Assembly: GCF_022682305.1 (NCBI RefSeq)
Contig: NZ_CP093528.1
Coordinates: 2,741,501 to 2,805,500 of the forward strand
Length of the DNA stretch: 64,000 bases
Direction of reading: 5' to 3'
From: Shinella zoogloeoides
GTDB lineage: Bacteria > Pseudomonadota > Alphaproteobacteria > Rhizobiales > Rhizobiaceae
The number at the start of each line of letters is the position of its first letter. Within the stretch, counting starts at the first letter, position 1. The notes under the pieces were generated by a model. The model had not been told where the DNA came from and searched no databases. It was given only the letters and a program-made list of their open reading frames with translations. Position numbers and translations under genes: made by a program. Shown here piece by piece: positions 59,162 through 64,000 of the stretch.

Positions 59162-60316
59162 ATGCCCCGCTCCATCCAGACCGTCTCGCTCCCGGTCGTC
59201 GTCCAGGGCACGGAGCGCAGCCTGCAGGTCTTTCGCTATGGCGAAGCTGGCGCTCGCCCGAAGATCTACATCCAGGGCGCGCTACACGCAGGCGAAATGC
59301 CAGGCCCGCTGGTGATCCATCACCTGACGCGCCTGCTGGACGAGATGGACGCCGCCGGGCGCATCCGCGGCGAAATAGTCCTCGTCCCCTTCGCCAATCC
59401 CATCGGCTTTGCCCAGGATCTTTCCGGCACCCATTACGGCCGTTTCGACCAGGCCAGCCGGGAGAACTACAATCGCGGCTTCCCCTGGATCGGCGCCGAG
59501 GTCGCGGCGCTGATCGGCGATCGGTTGACCACAGATGCGACGGCCAATGTCCCGCTCGTGCGGGCGGCGGCGCATAAGGTGCTGGAGCACATCCCTGCAC
59601 GCACCGAGTTCGACCATCTTCGCCTTGCGCTGATGCGGATGGCCATCGACGCCGACTACTGCTTCGATCTGCACTGCGCAGGCGAAGCGCCCCTTTACAT
59701 CTATTGCGACGACGATCCCGGCGAGGAACGCATAGCGGAATTTGCTGCGCAGCTCGGCAGCGAGGCCACCTTCATTCATGCCTATATGGAGGACGGCCGC
59801 CCGTTCAGCTCCGCAGTCGGTCAACTGTGGCTCCAGGTCGCACGCGCGCTCGACGATAGCGGCAAACCGGTCCGCCAGCCGGGCTTGAGCGGCACGGTGG
59901 AACTGCGCGGATCGCGCGACGTGGACGACGCCGTCAGCGCCGCCGACGCCCTGAACCTTCTCCGCTACATGATGCGCCGCGGGATCGTCACGGGCGATCC
60001 AGGCCCCTTGCCCGAGGCCAAATCGGCGCCCATGCCGATCACGGCCTGCGATCACGGCTATGCGCCGTGCACGGGGATCATCGTTTACAGCGTTCCCGTC
60101 GGCGCACGGCTGAGGCAGGGACAGGAAGTATGCTGCATCGTGGATCCGGGGATCGCCGATTTCGAGGCAGCCCGTTTTCCCGTCCTGGCCGGTTGCGACG
60201 GCGTCCTGTTCGATCGGGCGGGCGACCGTCTGGCACGTGCCGGCGAACAGATCTTCCGCATAGCCGCCGAAGAGCCGCTAGCACACCGTATCGGCAAGAC
60301 CGCACTGGACGATTGA
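59162..60316 (+). CDS. Succinylglutamate desuccinylase/aspartoacylase family hydrolase
   Basis: This is a zinc carboxypeptidase-fold amidase of 384 residues. Zinc ligands are H42 and E45 (ALHAGEMPG) and H171 (CFDLHCAG); FDQASRENYNRGF (95-107) holds the substrate-binding Arg/Asn pattern. Enzymes of the family remove an acyl group from N-acyl amino acids, including acetyl-diaminobutyrate in ectoine breakdown. The ATG at 59162 follows AAGGA. Context of an Lrp regulator and amino acid importers supports use of an N-acyl amino acid. No other ectoine genes are present. Confidence 0.82.
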   Translation: MPRSIQTVSLPVVVQGTERSLQVFRYGEAGARPKIYIQGALHAGEMPGPLVIHHLTRLLDEMDAAGRIRGEIVLVPFANPIGFAQDLSGTHYGRFDQASRENYNRGFPWIGAEVAALIGDRLTTDATANVPLVRAAAHKVLEHIPARTEFDHLRLALMRMAIDADYCFDLHCAGEAPLYIYCDDDPGEERIAEFAAQLGSEATFIHAYMEDGRPFSSAVGQLWLQVARALDDSGKPVRQPGLSGTVELRGSRDVDDAVSAADALNLLRYMMRRGIVTGDPGPLPEAKSAPMPITACDHGYAPCTGIIVYSVPVGARLRQGQEVCCIVDPGIADFEAARFPVLAGCDGVLFDRAGDRLARAGEQIFRIAAEEPLAHRIGKTALDD

Positions 60317-60322
60317 AGTCGT

Positions 60323-61558
60323 TCAATCCGCGCCGGCAGTCGCAACACGGTGGAGAACCGGCCTGAGCGCGAAGAGCAAGAACGCGGCCGCCAGCGTATA
60401 GAGCGTGAAACCGAACATCTGCTGTTCCACCGAAACACCGAGATCAAACAGCATTCCCATGAAGCCGGGGGCAAGTGCGGAGGCGACGACGCTGCTGGCC
60501 ATGGTAATCGAGCGGATGGCGCCGAGGTGCTCGCGGCCATAAATCTCCGCCCAGAGCGCGCCGGTGACGGGTCCGACGAAGCCGGAAGCGACGCCGACGA
60601 GCCCCATGAAAACCGGAACCATCGCCGCGTGGCTGAACAGGCACAGGACCAGGCAGGCGGCCGCGAGCGGGACCAGGCCGATCGGCAGGAGGGTCCGCGC
60701 ACTCCATCTGTCGACCATGCCGCCGGCGATCAACGAAGCCGCCACCGTCAGGCCGGCATAGATCGGATAATTGGCGGCAAGCCAGGCGACGCTCCAGCCT
60801 TTACGGGTCACGACTTCGATCTGGTGAAAGAAGATGCCGGTGGTGATGAGTGAGTGCGACTGGACTCCGAGCAGAATGAGATAGAACAGCGGGTCACGGA
60901 CCACCTGGCTGCGGGTTCGGTCTCGTGGACGTGCGCGCGGCCAGGCATTGGCCCCGGCATGGATCGCCTCCTCCGGCGGCGGCGCCGTTTTCAAGAGCCA
61001 GAAAAGCACTGGCGCGGCCGCGAGCAGCAGCACGCCGGCGACCGCCAGCCACACATCGCGCCAGCCGATGGCCGCGACGAGGGCAACGCCAGCCAGCGGC
61101 AGCAAGGCCTCCCCGACCGGATGCCCGAGCGACGCGACGCTGAGGGCGCGTCCGCGATTGAGATCGTACCAACGGGTCATGGTGACGCCGGCAATATGAT
61201 CGAGCATTCCCTGGCCGCAAAAGCGCAGGAGGTAGAGCGCCACGGAAAAGGCAAGCAGCGACTGCGCATAACCCGTCAGAACGGCGGCCGCGGCGGTCGC
61301 CAGGACCGCGCAGACGGCAATCTTCTGTGCGGGATACACATCCACCATCCGCCCGACCCAGAGGATGCTTGCGGCACTTCCAAGCGTGGCGGCCATATAT
61401 AGAAGGCCGAAACTGCTGTGTGTCAGCCCGAACTCCGCGCGAATATCACCGGAGAAAAGCGCTATGAAGAAGGTCTGCCCGAAACAGGACGCGAGGTTGA
61501 GCAAAAGCCCTGCCAGCAGCCATCGGGAATTCGTCAGCAGGAATCGTATATTTCGCAT
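60323..61558 (-). CDS. Major facilitator superfamily transporter
   Basis: The product has 411 residues with about twelve helices. The loop-2 motif is present in changed form (GSAASILWVGRMVDVYPAQK), and a second copy is visible as GGMVDRWSARTLLPIG. It resembles OFA/monocarboxylate-like or general MFS carriers; no substrate is evident. It converges on the deacylase gene with a 6-bp gap and may export or import its substrate or product. The start is chosen at MRNIRF because the upstream extension is Arg/Cys-rich; the ribosome site is weak. Confidence 0.8.
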   Translation of the reverse strand: MRNIRFLLTNSRWLLAGLLLNLASCFGQTFFIALFSGDIRAEFGLTHSSFGLLYMAATLGSAASILWVGRMVDVYPAQKIAVCAVLATAAAAVLTGYAQSLLAFSVALYLLRFCGQGMLDHIAGVTMTRWYDLNRGRALSVASLGHPVGEALLPLAGVALVAAIGWRDVWLAVAGVLLLAAAPVLFWLLKTAPPPEEAIHAGANAWPRARPRDRTRSQVVRDPLFYLILLGVQSHSLITTGIFFHQIEVVTRKGWSVAWLAANYPIYAGLTVAASLIAGGMVDRWSARTLLPIGLVPLAAACLVLCLFSHAAMVPVFMGLVGVASGFVGPVTGALWAEIYGREHLGAIRSITMASSVVASALAPGFMGMLFDLGVSVEQQMFGFTLYTLAAAFLLFALRPVLHRVATAGAD

Positions 61559-61644
61559 GGCAAGCAATACGCACTCGGCCCGCGCGGCCGGGTGGCGGCC
61601 GCGCCTGCAAAGGCGCTCCATCATGTGGCTGCGGGCAATCGGCC

Positions 61645-62442
61645 CTAGTGGCCGACGATCTGGCTCAGGAACAGCCGGGTCCGGTCCATCTTCGGCCGCT
61701 CGAAGAAGTCCTGCGGCCGCGCCTCCTCGACGATCTCACCGCCATCCATGAAGATGATCCGGTCGGCGACCCTGCGGGCAAAGCCCATTTCGTGGGTCAC
61801 GCACAGCATGGTGATGCCGCTTTCGGCCAATTCCGCCATCACGTCGAGAACCTCCGACACCATTTCGGGATCGAGCGCGGATGTCGGCTCGTCGAACAGC
61901 AGGATGTTCGGGTCCATGCAGAGTGCGCGCGCGATCGCCACGCGCTGCTGCTGTCCGCCGGACAGTTGCGCCGGATATTTATGCGCCTGTTCGGGGATGC
62001 GGACACGCTCGAGGAACTTCATGGCCAGCGCGGTCGCCTGCGCCTCCGGCATCTTGCGGATCCAGAGCGGCGCCAGCGTGCAGTTCTCCAGCACCGTCAG
62101 GTGGGAGAACAGATTGAAGCTCTGGAACACCATGCCGACATCGGCGCGAACCTTGTCGACGTTCCTCAGATTGCCGTCCAGGCACACGCCGTTGACCAGG
62201 ATTTCGCCGGACTGATGCTCTTCCAGCCGGTTGATACAGCGAATGAGCGTCGTCTTTCCCGAACCCGACGGACCGCATAGAACGATCCTCTCGCCTTTCT
62301 TCACGGCGAGAGAAACATCCTTCAGGACATGGAACGGGCCGTACCACTTGTTGACGTCGGTCATACTCACCACGATCCGGTCGGTCACGGCCGAAGCGAC
62401 GTGCGGACTGGCGGCGCCTGTTTCGTTACGAGCCGATGGCAT
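61645..62442 (-). CDS. aapP: General L-amino acid ABC transporter, ATP-binding protein
   Basis: The product is 265 residues. Walker A is GPSGSGKTT (57-65), signature LSGGQQQR (160-167), Walker B LLFDEP (181-186). The N-terminal [21 protein letters not shown] is the AapP form. The ATG at 62442 overlaps the permease stop (TAATG) and follows GGGAGG. This importer moves a broad set of L-amino acids across the inner membrane in rhizobia. A longer upstream frame is a shadow of the permease gene. Confidence 0.9.
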   Translation of the reverse strand: MPSARNETGAASPHVASAVTDRIVVSMTDVNKWYGPFHVLKDVSLAVKKGERIVLCGPSGSGKTTLIRCINRLEEHQSGEILVNGVCLDGNLRNVDKVRADVGMVFQSFNLFSHLTVLENCTLAPLWIRKMPEAQATALAMKFLERVRIPEQAHKYPAQLSGGQQQRVAIARALCMDPNILLFDEPTSALDPEMVSEVLDVMAELAESGITMLCVTHEMGFARRVADRIIFMDGGEIVEEARPQDFFERPKMDRTRLFLSQIVGH

Positions 62443-63788
62443 TAGATTCCTCCCGTGACGCCGCTGCCGCGTCTTTCCAGATAACGCCCGTACAGGGACA
62501 TGCAGTAGCAAAGAACGAAGAAGATCGCGGTCCCGAACAGGAGCGGCTCCTGATAGAGCCCGTTCCATTCCGGGTTCTGGCCCGAGACGTTGATCATGCC
62601 CAGCAGGTCGTACATGCCGATGATGGAAACGAGTGTCGTATCCTTGAGATTGCCGATGAAATAGGTGACGAGAACGGGCGTCATCGTCTTCAGCGCCTGT
62701 GGCAGGATGACGAGATAGGTCGCCCGCCAATAGCCGAGGCCCAGCGACGTCGCCGCCTCGTACTGCCCTTCCGGTATGGCCTGCATTCCGCCGCGCACGA
62801 CCTCGGCCAGATAGACCGCGGTAAAGAGGGAGAGGCCGACAAGCGCATACATGAGCTTGTTGAACTGCGTTCCGGCCGGCATGAACAGCGGCAGGAGCAC
62901 GATGACCATGAACAGCAGCGTCACCAGCGGTATCGACCGCAGAACCTCGATGAAGGTCGCGCAGAAGATCCTGACGAGCGGCATCTCGGAGCGCCGGCCG
63001 AGCGCCAGCAGAATGCCGAGCGGGAAGGCGAAAAGCGACGAGCTGACCGCTATGATGAATGTCAGGAAAAGCCCACCCCATTTGCCTGTTTCGACATAAG
63101 GCAGCGTGAAGCCGTAGGACAGGGCCACCGCCCCTGCCGTGAGGAGGGTGACAAGCCCGGCCATCGGATAGATAAGGACGGAGGGATGCCTGTCGGCAAG
63201 CCCGAACAGTCGCCCAAGGTCTTGGGATAGGCTTCGCCCCGTGGTCATCGACAGGATAGCACTTGCCCAGTTCACAATGAGGAAGGCAACGCCGAGCATG
63301 GCGAGCGTCCGCGGAAGTAACGACCAGTCTCCGCCGAGGAACAGGTAAACGGCAAGGAACGGAAAGACCAGCACCATGGTCGCAAGGACCGTCGCCTTGT
63401 TGTGCGTGCGCGGCAGCCAGATGGGAATGGCCCAGAGAACCAGCAGGAGGCAGCCCAGATTGGCGCGCCAGCGCTCCGAGGCCGGGAACTGGCCGTACAT
63501 GTAGCTGTCGAACCAGTGGACGACGCCCGCCCAGCAGGCGCCGTCGACATTCTTCTCGAAGCATTCGCGGCGCGTGCCGGCCTCCCAGACCGCATTGGTC
63601 ACCGCCCATTCATAGAAGGGCGCTGCCGCCCGATAGAGGAGGTAGAGCGTGACGACGGTAAAAAGGCTGCTAGCGGGGGAATAGAACAGCCGCGTCCTCA
63701 ACCAGTGCACCACACCCCTCTGCCCCACAGGGGCAGGGCGAGCGGGCATCGGCGTGAAGACGGTAGCGACGGAGGCTGTATCAGGCAT
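62442..63788 (-). CDS. aapM: General L-amino acid ABC transporter, permease AapM
   Basis: This is a large permease of 448 residues, longer than simple His-type permeases, as is normal for AapM. It has a long N-terminal half with extra helices and the large periplasmic loop ([20 protein letters not shown]). The C-terminal half has the EAA region [27 protein letters not shown] and the ending [19 protein letters not shown]. It overlaps aapQ by 8 bp and aapP by one base. The gene order aapQ-aapM-aapP matches the rhizobial operon; aapJ would lie beyond the window. Confidence 0.9.
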   Translation of the reverse strand: MPDTASVATVFTPMPARPAPVGQRGVVHWLRTRLFYSPASSLFTVVTLYLLYRAAAPFYEWAVTNAVWEAGTRRECFEKNVDGACWAGVVHWFDSYMYGQFPASERWRANLGCLLLVLWAIPIWLPRTHNKATVLATMVLVFPFLAVYLFLGGDWSLLPRTLAMLGVAFLIVNWASAILSMTTGRSLSQDLGRLFGLADRHPSVLIYPMAGLVTLLTAGAVALSYGFTLPYVETGKWGGLFLTFIIAVSSSLFAFPLGILLALGRRSEMPLVRIFCATFIEVLRSIPLVTLLFMVIVLLPLFMPAGTQFNKLMYALVGLSLFTAVYLAEVVRGGMQAIPEGQYEAATSLGLGYWRATYLVILPQALKTMTPVLVTYFIGNLKDTTLVSIIGMYDLLGMINVSGQNPEWNGLYQEPLLFGTAIFFVLCYCMSLYGRYLERRGSGVTGGI

Positions 63789-64000
63789 TGCGGCGTCCCC
63801 TTGCCAGCAGATGGCGGTTATAGGCGTTGAGGATGCCGGCGACGGCGAGGCTGATGCTGGTGTAGAACGCCATCACCATCGCGACCTTCTCGATAGCATG
63901 CCCGCCCTGCTCGATAGAGGTGACCATGAAGAGGGTGATCAGTTCCGGGAAGCCGATGGCCACCGCCAGCGACGATTCCTTGATGATGTTGAGCCAGATG
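63781..64000 (-). CDS. aapQ: General L-amino acid ABC transporter, permease AapQ, C-terminal end (runs off right edge)
   Basis: The last 72 residues of the partner permease are visible: the region IWLNIIKESSLAVAIGFPEL, a segment ending in TLFMVTSIEQGGHAIEKVAM, a final helix (FYTSISLAVAGILNAYN) and a basic tail ending in ARGRRNA. The stop codon lies inside aapM, giving an 8-bp overlap. The family and position fit AapQ. The rest of the gene, and aapJ, are outside the window. Confidence 0.85.
   Translation of the reverse strand, partial: IWLNIIKESSLAVAIGFPELITLFMVTSIEQGGHAIEKVAMVMAFYTSISLAVAGILNAYNRHLLARGRRNA

Noticed and set aside
62443..63609. Upstream extension of the aapP frame
   Set aside because: It is a shadow of aapM; the ATG at 62442 has a good ribosome site and the normal AapP N-terminus.
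1..64000. CRISPR arrays, tRNA genes, insertion sequences, prophage
   Set aside because: I looked for regular short repeats, cloverleaf-type sequence with CCA-side motifs, transposase motifs and phage genes, and found none I could support.

Overview
The window is high-GC DNA from an alphaproteobacterium, most likely a member of the Rhizobiaceae (Rhizobium/Ensifer/Shinella type). The gene set (soxBDA, aapQMP, iolD/iolG/iolR, MocA dehydrogenases, many ABC importers with LysR, RpiR and GntR regulators) and the MCP C-terminal DWEEF tail fit that group; the species is not determined. No tRNA, rRNA, CRISPR array, insertion sequence or phage gene was seen. Gene density is high and operons are tight, with many ATGA or TGATG overlaps.

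Left part (1-19.2 kb): the soxBDA end of a tetrameric sarcosine oxidase operon; cysQ; a three-gene RND efflux operon with two periplasmic adaptors and no outer-membrane channel; a chemoreceptor; a small cluster that looks like defence against quinones or catechols (a ring-cleavage type dioxygenase, an FMN-dependent reductase, and a second dioxygenase fused to an MhqD-like esterase); a NodT-type outer-membrane lipoprotein; and a divergent GntR regulator / FAH-family hydrolase pair.

Middle part (19-37 kb): small unknown genes, a SNase-like protein, a hexapeptide acetyltransferase and, 1.4 kb away, the decayed 3' end of a relative; a WYL regulator divergent from a GFA protein; an AruI-like ThDP decarboxylase; a polar amino acid type ABC importer interleaved with an RpiR regulator, a DadA-like oxidase and a cytosine-deaminase-like amidohydrolase; a LysR regulator divergent from a DctA-type carrier; and another LysR whose start codon lies in a palindrome.

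Right part (37-57.7 kb): a large cyclitol (inositol) locus with iolD plus an SDR, three MocA-type dehydrogenases, iolG, iolR, iolE, two sugar-type ABC importers, a 2-keto-3-deoxy-acid type aldolase, an aldehyde dehydrogenase, a 2-hydroxyacid dehydrogenase and an Fe(II)/2-oxoglutarate dioxygenase. One palindromic motif, about TGCAAT-N4-ATTGCA, lies in five promoter regions of this locus and nowhere else I noticed. This suggests one regulon, probably under the local IolR. The dioxygenase and the aldolase branch are not part of the textbook inositol pathway, and this is the best candidate for something new here. iolB, iolC and iolA are not in the window.

Right end (58-64 kb): a broken CobW-type GTPase gene, then an Lrp regulator, an aspartoacylase-family deacylase, an MFS carrier and the aapP-aapM-aapQ end of a general amino acid importer. 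All functions are read from sequence motifs only. No database search was run, and start sites were chosen mainly by Shine-Dalgarno quality.
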